NCBI GenBank assembly: GCA_021731445.1 | Contig: JAKFXK010000035.1 | Span: 20,044-84,043 of the forward strand | Length of the DNA stretch: 64,000 nucleotides | Direction: 5' to 3' | DNA from: Nevskiaceae bacterium | GTDB lineage: Bacteria; Pseudomonadota; Gammaproteobacteria; Nevskiales; Nevskiaceae | Shown here: positions 1-7,870 of the stretch, piece by piece | Layout: every line of letters begins with the position of its first letter | How positions within the stretch are numbered: the stretch's first letter is position 1 | The notes under the pieces: generated by a model | The model's database searches: none | What the model was told of the DNA's origin: nothing | What the model saw: the letters and a program-made list of their open reading frames with translations, nothing else | Made by a program: the position numbers and the translations under genes

Positions 1-183
1 CAGAAAGTCGCTGTCTTGCAGCCGCAGTGCGGGTGCGGTCTGTGGCTGCGAGGTGATTTGCACGGCCAGAAAATCGCCCCTGGCATCGGGTGCTGCCACG
101 ATCAGAACCGGGCGCCGTTTCAGCGCGCTGAGGTCGGAAAACGGGAATGGCAGCAGAACGATGTCAGACGGCTGGTAAGACAT
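1..183 (-). CDS. MazF/PemK-like toxin, C-terminus cut by window edge
   Basis: The minus-strand reading from the ATG at 183 gives MSYQPSDIVLLPFPFSDLS followed by a KRRPVLIV segment. This is the typical N-terminus of PemK/MazF-fold toxins (the GDIVLVPFPFTD and RPALVI signatures), which are ribosome-independent mRNA endoribonucleases. Only the first 61 codons are in the window. The start overlaps the end of the preceding antitoxin-like gene by 20 nt, the usual arrangement of a type II toxin-antitoxin operon. Family is assigned from motifs only. Activity and full length cannot be judged. Confidence 0.75.
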   Translation of the reverse strand, partial: MSYQPSDIVLLPFPFSDLSALKRRPVLIVAAPDARGDFLAVQITSQPQTAPALRLQDSDFL

Positions 184-367
184 TCCAGACCTCATCGGCA
201 TCGTTGGCCCATGCGGCCTCAAGGCTTTGGGCTTGTGCGGCCATCAGGTTGCTGGTTTCCGCCAAGCCGTGGCGCTCCTTGAGAAAGCTCACAAAGTCGA
301 GCACTTCGGACGCCAGCGGTTCCGGCAGAGGGCGCACCGAGTGGTAAATCTGTTCGGCAGTGTTCAT
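164..367 (-). CDS. Antitoxin-like protein (DUF2281/VapB-type)
   Basis: A 67-residue protein beginning MNTAEQIYHSVRPLPEPLA and continuing with VLDFVSFLKERHGL. The LPEPLA-x-EVLDFVxFL pattern is typical of DUF2281-type antitoxins. The ATG at 367 is preferred over in-frame ATGs at 382 and 379 because relatives begin with this M-x-TAEKIY-like motif. It is the first gene of the pair and overlaps the toxin start by 20 nt. As in other type II modules it probably neutralises the toxin and represses its own promoter (family knowledge). Confidence 0.7.
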   Translation of the reverse strand: MNTAEQIYHSVRPLPEPLASEVLDFVSFLKERHGLAETSNLMAAQAQSLEAAWANDADEVWNVLPAV

Positions 368-399
368 GGCTTGCTCCATCAAGACTCGACGACAGGGTA

Positions 400-1524
400 T
401 CAGCCGAATAGCACCACCTGCCGCACCGCCTCACCCCGCGCCAGGCGATCAAACCCGGCATTGATCTCATCAAGCTTGAGCGTGTGCGTCAGCAGCTTCT
501 CCACCGGCAAGCGCCCGGCAAGGTGCAGGGCGATGTAGCGGGGGATGTCACGCTGGGGCACCGCACTGCCCATGTAGCTGCCTTTCACGGTGCGTTCCTC
601 GGCGACGAGGCTTACCGCAGGGATGGAGAACATCTTGCTCGGGTGCGGCAGGCCGGCAGTGACGGTGAGGCCGCCGCGTCGTGTGGCTTGGTAGGCCTGC
701 AGCAGCACCGCTTCATGGCCGACGGTTTCTACCGTCACCTGCGCGCCGCCTTGGGTGGCTTCGCGCACGGCCTCGACGGTGTTGCCATCGGCGAGCACGG
801 TGTGCGAGGCGCCGAGGGCTTTGGCGAGTGCGAGTTTCTCTGGCACGCGATCGATGGCGACGATGGGGTAAGCGCCGGCGGCTACCGCACCCAGCACGGC
901 GGAGAGACCCACGCCGCCGAGGCCGAACACAGCCACGCTCTGGCCGGGTCTGACGCCCGCCGTGTTCACCACCGCGCCCATGCCGGTCATCACGGCGCAG
1001 CCGAACAGGGCGGCGATTTCGGGCTTGAGATCACGGTCGATCTTCACGGCGGAGCGTGCCGAGACGACGGTGGCTTCGGCAAACCCTGATACGCCGAGGT
1101 GGTGGTAGGGCTGTGTGCCGTTCAGTGACCAGCGCATGCCACCGGTGAGCAGCGTGCCCGCGCCATTGGCCTTGGCACCCGGCTCGCAGAGCGCGGCGCG
1201 GCCTTCGGCACAGGGTGCGCAGTGGCCGCAGCTGGGCACGAAGGAGAACACCACCGCATCGCCGATGGCGAAGTCGTGCACGTGCTCACCCAAGCCCTCG
1301 ACGATGCCGGTGGCCTCGTGGCCCAGCACCATCGGCATCGGCCGTGGGCGATTGCCTTCGATCACCGAGAGGTCGCTGTGGCACAAGCCTGCAGCGGTGA
1401 TGCGCACCAGGAGTTCGCCGGGGCCGGGCGGAGCGAGTTCGACGGTTTCGATCTGCAAGGGTGTGCTCTGCGCATAGGGCGCAGGCAGACCCATCTCGCG
1501 CAACACGGCGGCTTTGACTTTCAT
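400..1524 (-). CDS. Zinc-dependent alcohol dehydrogenase (MDR superfamily)
   Basis: A 374-residue NAD(P)-dependent alcohol dehydrogenase. Visible features are the catalytic-zinc motif GLCHSDLS, then GHEATGIVE, the structural-zinc cluster CGHCAPC plus a further Cys eight residues on, and the Rossmann motif GLGGVGLSAVLGA. The longer frame upstream is spurious. The ATG at 1524 overlaps the thioesterase stop as ATGA, so the two are translationally coupled. It is the last gene of an operon with acyl-CoA dehydrogenase and thioesterase, which suggests oxidation of a fatty or branched alcohol derived from an acyl chain. Substrate unknown. Confidence 0.88.
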   Translation of the reverse strand: MKVKAAVLREMGLPAPYAQSTPLQIETVELAPPGPGELLVRITAAGLCHSDLSVIEGNRPRPMPMVLGHEATGIVEGLGEHVHDFAIGDAVVFSFVPSCGHCAPCAEGRAALCEPGAKANGAGTLLTGGMRWSLNGTQPYHHLGVSGFAEATVVSARSAVKIDRDLKPEIAALFGCAVMTGMGAVVNTAGVRPGQSVAVFGLGGVGLSAVLGAVAAGAYPIVAIDRVPEKLALAKALGASHTVLADGNTVEAVREATQGGAQVTVETVGHEAVLLQAYQATRRGGLTVTAGLPHPSKMFSIPAVSLVAEERTVKGSYMGSAVPQRDIPRYIALHLAGRLPVEKLLTHTLKLDEINAGFDRLARGEAVRQVVLFG

Positions 1525-1952
1525 GGCGTGGGCCCGACTTGCAGGGCGGCGAGTGCTGCGCGCAGCGCATCCGGCAGCGGGGCGGATTTGCGCGTGACGC
1601 GATCGACGAACACATGCACGAACCAGCCCTGCGCGGCAGGTGTGTCTTCGTCCTCCGCGAAGAGGCCAATCTCGTAGCGCACGCTGCTGCGGCCGAGATG
1701 CACCACTCGCAGGGCAGCATCGACGGCCATGGGGAAGGCGAGCGAGTCGAGAAACTTGCAGTGCGATTCCGCACACAGGCCGATTACCGTGCCGGTGTGG
1801 ATGTCGAGCGCATCGCAGTCGATGAGATAGGCGTTGATGACGGTGTCGAAGTAGCTGTAGTACTCGACGTTGTTCACATGGCCATAGATGTCGTTGTCCT
1901 TCCAGCGCGTGTTGATGCGCATCAGGTGCTTGTAGGCGGCGCGACTGCTCAT
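1521..1952 (-). CDS. Acyl-CoA thioesterase, 4HBT hot-dog fold
   Basis: A 143-residue single hot-dog-domain protein. The segment RWKDNDIYGHVNNVEYYSYF matches the 4-hydroxybenzoyl-CoA thioesterase / YbgC family signature (D-x-x-GHVNN-x-x-Y), with the Asp/His region expected to be catalytic. It would release free acid and CoA from an acyl-CoA. It overlaps both neighbours by 4 nt and sits between acyl-CoA dehydrogenase and alcohol dehydrogenase in one minus-strand operon. Confidence 0.87.
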   Translation of the reverse strand: MSSRAAYKHLMRINTRWKDNDIYGHVNNVEYYSYFDTVINAYLIDCDALDIHTGTVIGLCAESHCKFLDSLAFPMAVDAALRVVHLGRSSVRYEIGLFAEDEDTPAAQGWFVHVFVDRVTRKSAPLPDALRAALAALQVGPTP

Positions 1953-3748
1953 AGCGAGGCCACGTCAACCGCCAGTAAAGTGTCGTCGAGTTGCAGCAGC
2001 AGCTCGGCCCAGGTCGTGGTTTTGGGCAGTTCGTAGCGATAGAAGTAGCGGCAGGCGGCGAGCTTGCCTTGGTAGAAGCCCTGATCGCTGCTGTCCGCAG
2101 CGCGCAAAGCAGTCTGTGCGACCAGCGCCTGCGCAAGCCACTGCCAGGCGATGACGGTGTGGCCGAACAGCTCAAGGTAGGCGCTGCTGTTCGCCATCGC
2201 CAAATCCATCTTGCCCTGCGCGGCGGTGCCACCGAGTGTCACGGTGACGGTCTGGATGCGCGCCATCGCTGCCTTCAGGGACATGGCGTATTCCAGCAGC
2301 AGCGGGTCGGTCTGCGCGGTGACCACCGTGGTCTGCATGCGCGTGAACAGCAGCTGCAGTGCCTTGCCGCCGTCGCTCAGCACCTTGCGGCCCAGCAGAT
2401 CCAGACCCTGGATGCCGTTGGTGCCCTCGTGGATGGGGTTGAGGCGGTTGTCGCGGTAGAGGCGCTCGACCGGATAATCACGGGTATATCCATAGCCGCC
2501 GAGGCATTGGATGGCCAGATCATTTGCTTTCAGGCACCACTCGCTGGGCCAGGCCTTGGCGATGGGGGTGAGCAGATCGAGCAGGGCGTGCGCATGCACC
2601 TTGGTCATCGCATCGGGGCTGGCGAGCTCCTCATCGACCAGACGTGCGCAGTAGAGACAGAGCGAGAGCGCGCCTTCGACATAGCTTTTCTGCGCCAGCA
2701 GCATGCGGCGCACATCCGGGTGCTCGCTGATGTTGATGGGCGGCGAGCCGGGATTCTTGTTGCTGAGTGCACGGCCCTGTGGCCGCTGCTGCGTGTAGTC
2801 CAGCGCATACCGATAGCCCGCCATGGCAAGTGCCACTGCGCCGGCGCCGACCGCGATGCGCGCCTCGTTCATCATGTGGAACATGTAGGCGAGGCCCTTG
2901 TGCGGCTCGCCGATCAGCTCGCCGATGCAGGGCTCGCCATCGCCAAAGGCGAGCGCGGTGTTGGTGGTGCCGCGATAGCCCATCTTGTGGTTGAGGCCGA
3001 TCAGGCGGATGCCGTTGCGCCCGCCCAGCGAGCCATCGTCGTTGACCGTATGCCTGGGGACGATGAACAGCGAGATGCCCTTCACGCCCGCCGGGGCGCC
3101 TTCGATCTTCGCCAGCACCAGCTGTACGATGTTCTCGCTCAAATCATGCTCGCCGCCGCTGATCCACATCTTGCGGCCGCTGATGTCGTAGCGGCCATCG
3201 GCACGCGGGATCGCCTTGGTCTTGATGTCGGCGAGGCTGGAACCGGCCTGCGGTTCGGACAGGCACATGGTGCCGAAGAAGCGGCCTTCCAGCATCGGCA
3301 GCAGGTATTTTTTCTGCTGCGCGTCGCTGCCATGCGCACGCAGCAGATTGGCGGCAGCGACGGTGAGAAAGAGGTAACCCATGGTGCCGATGTTGGCGGC
3401 GGTGAAGAGGGCCGCCATCGACGAATAGACCATTTGCGGCAGTTGCAGGCCGCCGATGTCTTCATCAAATGCGGCTTTCAGGAAACCGCCGGCGATGAAG
3501 GCATCAATTGCAGGTTTCACCTCTTTTGGCAGATGCACGCGCTTGCCGTCGAAGTGCGGCTCCTGTGCATCCGATATCGCCGCGTGCGGCAGAAAGGCGT
3601 CGCTTGCCAAGGTGTGCGCGGCATCGAGAATCGCGTCGCAGGTCTCGCGGTCGTGCATCGCGTAGCGAGGGTGGCTCAGCACCTCGCCCAGACCATGCAA
3701 CTCATGCAGCTGGAATGCCAGTTCGCGCAACGGGAAGAAATCGTTCAT
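1949..3748 (-). CDS. Acyl-CoA dehydrogenase, long form with extra C-terminal domain
   Basis: A 599-residue FAD enzyme. It has an N-terminal segment seen in long bacterial acyl-CoA dehydrogenases, then the FAD/substrate core (TMCLSEPQAGSSLADI, the KMWISGGEHD segment, GYRGTTNTALAF), the C-terminal helical domain ending LYRDNRLNPIHEGTNGIQ, and about 120 further residues like the PF12806-type domain. It introduces the alpha,beta double bond in an acyl-CoA. It is first in the operon. The ATG at 3748 is supported by the conserved N-terminus. Confidence 0.9.
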   Translation of the reverse strand: MNDFFPLRELAFQLHELHGLGEVLSHPRYAMHDRETCDAILDAAHTLASDAFLPHAAISDAQEPHFDGKRVHLPKEVKPAIDAFIAGGFLKAAFDEDIGGLQLPQMVYSSMAALFTAANIGTMGYLFLTVAAANLLRAHGSDAQQKKYLLPMLEGRFFGTMCLSEPQAGSSLADIKTKAIPRADGRYDISGRKMWISGGEHDLSENIVQLVLAKIEGAPAGVKGISLFIVPRHTVNDDGSLGGRNGIRLIGLNHKMGYRGTTNTALAFGDGEPCIGELIGEPHKGLAYMFHMMNEARIAVGAGAVALAMAGYRYALDYTQQRPQGRALSNKNPGSPPINISEHPDVRRMLLAQKSYVEGALSLCLYCARLVDEELASPDAMTKVHAHALLDLLTPIAKAWPSEWCLKANDLAIQCLGGYGYTRDYPVERLYRDNRLNPIHEGTNGIQGLDLLGRKVLSDGGKALQLLFTRMQTTVVTAQTDPLLLEYAMSLKAAMARIQTVTVTLGGTAAQGKMDLAMANSSAYLELFGHTVIAWQWLAQALVAQTALRAADSSDQGFYQGKLAACRYFYRYELPKTTTWAELLLQLDDTLLAVDVASL

Positions 3749-3829
3749 CGGGCCTCCATCGGCACGGGGTTTTGGCGATGCCGCTTCTTGCAGAGCGGGT
3801 GCATGGGATTGTAGGGCGACAGGCCGCCG

Positions 3830-5095
3830 CTATCCTGCAAACATCTTGTGTGCGTGCACACCCAGGCCTCTGGCGACGCTGGCAAGCGCCTCGCCCACTA
3901 CCAGCTCTGCCTGCGGGAAACCCTCGGCAATCGCCGCCCGCAAGCCTGCCAGGCCCGTCGAGCCGCCGGTGAAATAGATCGCCTGCACCGCATCGGGTGC
4001 AAGGCCCGCGTCACGCACGGTCTGCAGGGCGGTGTGGGAGATTTTGGTCAAGGCCTGGGCGAGGGCCTGCTGCAATTGCGCCGCATCGAGATGTGCGCTG
4101 AGTGCGTGCTCGACAAAGCCCAGGTCGATCTCTGCCGTGCCGGTGTCAGCGACAGCCATCTTTGCAGCTTCGACACCGCCCGCCAGCCGATGCCCCTCGC
4201 GCTCGCGCAGCACGCGCATCAGCCGTGTGTGCGCACGCTCATCCTTGAAGATGGTGCGCATCGCCTCGGATGCCGCCAGCGTCTGCGGCGTGTAGAGCAG
4301 GTTGATGCGGTGCCAGGTCGCCAGTTCGAAGTAGGTATGCGCCGGGATCGGCTTGCCGTTTCGGGTGAGGCCGCCGTAGCCCAGATGCGGCATGACGGTG
4401 GCGAGGCTCAACTGCTGGTCGAAATCGGTGCCGGCGATATGCACACCGCCGTTGGCGAGCACATCGGCGGTGCGATCCCGGTGCTTGGCGCGATCCGGAC
4501 CCAGGCGGATCAGGGAGAAGTCCGAGGTGCCGCCGCCGATATCGGCCACCAGCACCAGCGTCTCGCGGGCGAGCTGGCTCTCGTAGTCGAGTGCCGCTGC
4601 GATGGGCTCGTACTGAAACTGCACGTCGGTGTAGCCCACGCTCCGGGCGATGTCGGCCAGCGTGCTCTGGGCATCGGCATCACGCACTGGATCGTCATCG
4701 ACGAAGAACACCGGACGGCCGAGCACCAGTTGTTTCAGCTCACTGCCAATTTCAGCTTCGGCGCGCTGCTTCAGGTGGGCGAGAAAGTGCGCGAGGATGT
4801 CCTTGTAGGCAACGGCCTTGCCGTTGACGAGCGTGGTTTCGCGCATCAGCTCGCTGCCGAGCAGGCTCTTGAGCGACCGCATCAGACGGCCGGGATAGGC
4901 GGCTTGGTACTCCGTGATCGCCTGCCGGCCAAAGACGATGCTGCGCTCTTCGGCATTGAAGAACACTGCCGTGGGCATGGTCTGCCTGCCCTGTTCCAGC
5001 GTGATGAGCATGCTGTGCCTGGGGGAGCCGACGAAGACGGCGGAGTTGGAGGTGCCAAAGTCGATTGCGGCGTAGGCGGGCATGAAGGTCGGCAT
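3830..5095 (-). CDS. Hsp70-family protein, YegD-like
   Basis: About 421 residues comprising an actin-like ATPase with phosphate-1 AIDFGTSNSAVFVG, phosphate-2 LVADIGGGTSDFSLI and adenosine motif IYFTGGSTGLAGLR. There is no C-terminal substrate-binding domain, so it is shorter than DnaK and matches the YegD class of truncated Hsp70s. An open frame runs upstream to 5188, but homology starts at MPTFMPAYAAIDFG, so the start is the ATG at 5095 or the one at 5083. It is divergent from the sulfatase at 5209. Client unknown. Confidence 0.85.
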   Translation of the reverse strand: MPTFMPAYAAIDFGTSNSAVFVGSPRHSMLITLEQGRQTMPTAVFFNAEERSIVFGRQAITEYQAAYPGRLMRSLKSLLGSELMRETTLVNGKAVAYKDILAHFLAHLKQRAEAEIGSELKQLVLGRPVFFVDDDPVRDADAQSTLADIARSVGYTDVQFQYEPIAAALDYESQLARETLVLVADIGGGTSDFSLIRLGPDRAKHRDRTADVLANGGVHIAGTDFDQQLSLATVMPHLGYGGLTRNGKPIPAHTYFELATWHRINLLYTPQTLAASEAMRTIFKDERAHTRLMRVLREREGHRLAGGVEAAKMAVADTGTAEIDLGFVEHALSAHLDAAQLQQALAQALTKISHTALQTVRDAGLAPDAVQAIYFTGGSTGLAGLRAAIAEGFPQAELVVGEALASVARGLGVHAHKMFAG

Positions 5096-5172
5096 CGATG
5101 CGGCCCGCGATTTTACCGTTCTCGCAGGCTGGCTTGTCTTGCATGTGGTGCGCTGCCAACATCGCGCCACAA

Positions 5173-5189
5173 TTAGACAACCTGTCAAA
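5173..5189. promoter_or_regulatory. Imperfect palindrome between Hsp70 and sulfatase genes
   Basis: TTAGACA-ACC-TGTCAAA forms two 7-nt half-sites around a 3-nt centre, 20 nt upstream of the sulfatase ATG. Its layout (TNGACA-N3-TGTC) resembles the better palindromes at 9239, 15960, 17320 and 19974, but the half-sites differ. It may be a weak member of that operator family or unrelated. Confidence 0.35.
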
Positions 5190-5208
5190 CCGGTGAGGAC
5201 GCCCCGTC

Positions 5209-7014
5209 ATGCAGCTCAACAACACGCGATTCATCACCTGCTTGCAGCAGCTGGGCACATCGCTGCTGGGTCTCTCTTTGAGTGCGCTGTTCTGCACGGC
5301 ACTGGCCCAATCCCACCCCGAAGCAGCCGTGCAAAAGCCCAACTTCGTGCTGCTGCTGATCGACGACGCCGGCTTCACCGACCTCGGCAGCTACGGTGGT
5401 GAGGCACGCACACCCAACATCGACGCGCTGGCCCAGCGCGGCGCGATGTTCACCAGCTATCACAGCTCGCCGCTGTGCTCGCCCTCGCGGGCGATGCTGC
5501 TGACTGGTATCGACAACCACCGCACGGGTGTGGCGACCATCCCCGAAACCCTGCCGGCCGAGCAGCAGGGCAAGCCTGGCTACAGCCTGCATCTGGAAAG
5601 CGGCGTGCAGACGGTGGCGACCAGGCTGAAAGCCGAGGGCTACCGCAACTACATGACCGGCAAGTGGCATCTGGGGCATGGCCCCGGCGAGCTGCCGGAT
5701 GCGCATGGCTTCGACCGTTCCTTCGTACTCGATGCCTCTGGCGCCGACAACTGGGAGCAGAAGCCCTACATGCCCTATTACACCAGCGCCGATTGGTACG
5801 AGGATGGCAAGCTTTCGAAACTGCCGGACGATTTCTACTCCTCGAAGTTCATGGTCGACCAGATGATGGCCTACCTCGAACGCGACAAGAGCCGCAGCGA
5901 GCCGTTCTTCGCCTACATCGGTTTCCAGGCCCTGCACATCCCGGTGCAGGCGCCACGCGAACTCACCGCGCACTATGCGGGTGTCTACGATGGTGGCTGG
6001 GAGGCGTTGCGGCAGGCACGCTGGCAACGCGCGCAGGAGCGCGGGCTGATCCCCCGAGATGCGCCGCTCGCGCCGGCGCATGACAAGCTGCGCAGCTGGG
6101 ATTCACTCGACGCCGACGAGCGTGCGCTCTACAGCAAGAGCATGGCCGTCCACGCCGGCATGCTGGAGGCGATGGATCAGCACATTGGCCGTCTCATCGC
6201 CTACCTCAAGGAGCGCGGGCAGCTCGACAACACCATCTTCCTCATCACCTCCGACAACGGCCCCGAGCCAAGCGACCCCATCGCACAGACCGGCTTCAGC
6301 ACCTGGATGTCGCAGAACGGCTACCGCCGCGAGCTGGAGACACTGGGCGAGAAGGGCAGCATGAACTTTATCGGTGCCGAGTGGGCCAATGCCACCGCCT
6401 CACCGGGAAACCTTTTCAAGTTCCATGCCTCGGAAGGCGGCATGCGTGTGCCGCTGATTGCGGCTGGCCCCGGCATCGTGCCGGGGGCGCGCATCGCCAG
6501 CACCAGCTTCGTCACCGATGTGACGCCGACCATCTATGACTATGCGGGCATCGAGCCGGAGCGCTGGAGCGGCCCGGTCGCCATCACCGGCAAAAGCCTC
6601 AAGCCCACACTCGCGGGGGCTGCCACGCATACCTATGATTCCGAGACGCCGGTGGGCATGGAGGTCGGCGGCAATGCGGCGCTGTTCAAGGGCGACTACA
6701 AGCTGACCAGGAACACCCTGCCCTGGGGCGATGCGAAGTGGCGGCTCTACAACCTGGCCAGCGATCCCGGCGAAACCAAAGACCTGGGCGCTGACGATGC
6801 CGCGCGCTACCAGGCCATGCTCGCCGACTACGCCCGCTACGAGCAGGAGATGGGTGTGCTGAAACTGCCGGACGACTTCAACCCGCACCAACAGGTGAGG
6901 ATCAATGCCATCAAGAAACAGCTGCATCACTTCCGCTACCGGATTGCGATGGGTGTGTTGCTGATGGTGCTGATTGCGGTTTGGCTGGTGCGTCGTCGCA
7001 AGACGCGCGCTTGA
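5209..7014 (+). CDS. Exported arylsulfatase (type I, formylglycine)
   Basis: A 601-residue sulfatase with a Sec-type signal peptide (about residues 1-33, ending TALAQ). It has the metal-binding Asp pair in LLLIDDAG (D52-D53) and the type I sulfatase signature CSPSRAMLLTG with Cys90, the residue converted to formylglycine. Further motifs are GKWHLGHG and TSDNGPE. A hydrophobic segment followed by RRRKTRA at the C-terminus (about 577-601) suggests an inner-membrane anchor. It would hydrolyse a sulfate ester in the periplasm. The needed FGE is encoded 10 kb downstream at 17398. Substrate unknown. Confidence 0.92.
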   Translation: MQLNNTRFITCLQQLGTSLLGLSLSALFCTALAQSHPEAAVQKPNFVLLLIDDAGFTDLGSYGGEARTPNIDALAQRGAMFTSYHSSPLCSPSRAMLLTGIDNHRTGVATIPETLPAEQQGKPGYSLHLESGVQTVATRLKAEGYRNYMTGKWHLGHGPGELPDAHGFDRSFVLDASGADNWEQKPYMPYYTSADWYEDGKLSKLPDDFYSSKFMVDQMMAYLERDKSRSEPFFAYIGFQALHIPVQAPRELTAHYAGVYDGGWEALRQARWQRAQERGLIPRDAPLAPAHDKLRSWDSLDADERALYSKSMAVHAGMLEAMDQHIGRLIAYLKERGQLDNTIFLITSDNGPEPSDPIAQTGFSTWMSQNGYRRELETLGEKGSMNFIGAEWANATASPGNLFKFHASEGGMRVPLIAAGPGIVPGARIASTSFVTDVTPTIYDYAGIEPERWSGPVAITGKSLKPTLAGAATHTYDSETPVGMEVGGNAALFKGDYKLTRNTLPWGDAKWRLYNLASDPGETKDLGADDAARYQAMLADYARYEQEMGVLKLPDDFNPHQQVRINAIKKQLHHFRYRIAMGVLLMVLIAVWLVRRRKTRA

Positions 7015-7032
7015 GCGGGCATCACCGAATCA

Positions 7033-7128
7033 GTCATTCCCGCGAAGGCGGGAATCCAGGCTCCCGTTTCTGTTGCTGACTTGCCTTGCGCTTCGTGCCA
7101 ACTGGATTCCCGCCTTCGCGGGAATGAC
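7033..7128. repeat. REP-like inverted pair of 27-bp GCGAAGGCGGGAA repeats
   Basis: The 27 bases at 7033-7059 (core TTCCCGCGAAGGCGGGAA) recur as an exact reverse complement at 7102-7128, each arm itself a hairpin. This is the common proteobacterial REP/BIME motif. It lies between the convergent ends of the sulfatase (7014) and TetR (7138) genes, where it could protect or terminate both transcripts. A divergent relative is at 57235. Confidence 0.85.
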
Positions 7129-7137
7129 CGCGTCTAC

Positions 7138-7833
7138 TTATCGACTCGTCGCTTTCGACTTTGCAGTGCTGGATTTCTTGTTGACGGCTGCTTTCTGCTT
7201 TGAGGCGACCGGCACATCCTCCACGCCACTCACCTGCGGCTGCATCAGCTTCATCAGCATCCAGGTAAACAGCTCGTTGCCGCTCTTGCGGCTGATCTCG
7301 CCATCGTGGACGAGCTGGTGCGTGCCCCAGAAAGCCATGTGCAGCATCCACGCCAGTGCCCGGGCCTGGGCTTCGCTGAGCGCGAACTGCCGCATCACCA
7401 CGGGCGTCCACAGCTTGGTCAGCAGGTGCCGCAGGCGCATCCCCATGCGGCTGGTCTCGGCGTTGTCGGAGTAGGTGGCGGTGATCATCTGCCAGAGCGC
7501 GCGCACCCGCGCCGGGTTCTCGGCAAAGGTCTCCTGCTCGACGATGCGCATCAGGCCCGCCAGGTCGTTGCCGTTGTCGCCGATGCTGCTGCGGATGTTT
7601 TCGTAGCGGCTGCGGAACAGGTGCGACATGGTGTCGGCCATCAGCTCGTCGACCGAGGCGAAGTGCTGGTAGACCAGCTGGCGGCTGACCTTGGCCGTCT
7701 CAGCCACCGAGATCATGCTCAGTGCCGGCCAGCCCTGCGTCTCCACCACGGTCGCGGCCACGTCCAGCAGCGCCAGCCTGCGGTCGTCGCGGGCGAGATA
7801 GGCGCGTTTCTCGGTCGGCTTCTTGCGGGTCAT
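7138..7833 (-). CDS. TetR-family regulator, candidate controller of the sulfatase island
   Basis: A 231-residue TetR-type repressor. The N-terminal helix-turn-helix lies at about residues 17-62 (ALLDVAATVVETQGWPALS, then VAETAKVSRQLVYQHFAS). A variable ligand domain and an unusual Lys/Ser/Ala-rich tail (KQKAAVNKKSSTAKSKATSR) follow. The ATG at 7833 is chosen because the upstream part of the frame is not TetR-like. It lies 37 nt downstream of, and is probably co-transcribed with, the DsbA-like gene whose promoter holds the palindrome at 9239. That makes it the best candidate to bind this operator family (inference). Confidence 0.88.
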   Translation of the reverse strand: MTRKKPTEKRAYLARDDRRLALLDVAATVVETQGWPALSMISVAETAKVSRQLVYQHFASVDELMADTMSHLFRSRYENIRSSIGDNGNDLAGLMRIVEQETFAENPARVRALWQMITATYSDNAETSRMGMRLRHLLTKLWTPVVMRQFALSEAQARALAWMLHMAFWGTHQLVHDGEISRKSGNELFTWMLMKLMQPQVSGVEDVPVASKQKAAVNKKSSTAKSKATSR

Positions 7834-7870
7834 GGCGGCATCTTGGTGGGATATCCACGCGCTGTAAACA

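Noticed and set aside
1991..3814. 607-codon open frame on the plus strand opposite the acyl-CoA dehydrogenase
   Set aside because: It is antisense to a clear gene and has no domain-like sequence; it is a by-product of high GC.
3848..5176. 442-codon plus-strand frame opposite the Hsp70 gene
   Set aside because: No motif and antisense to the ATPase motifs; not a gene.
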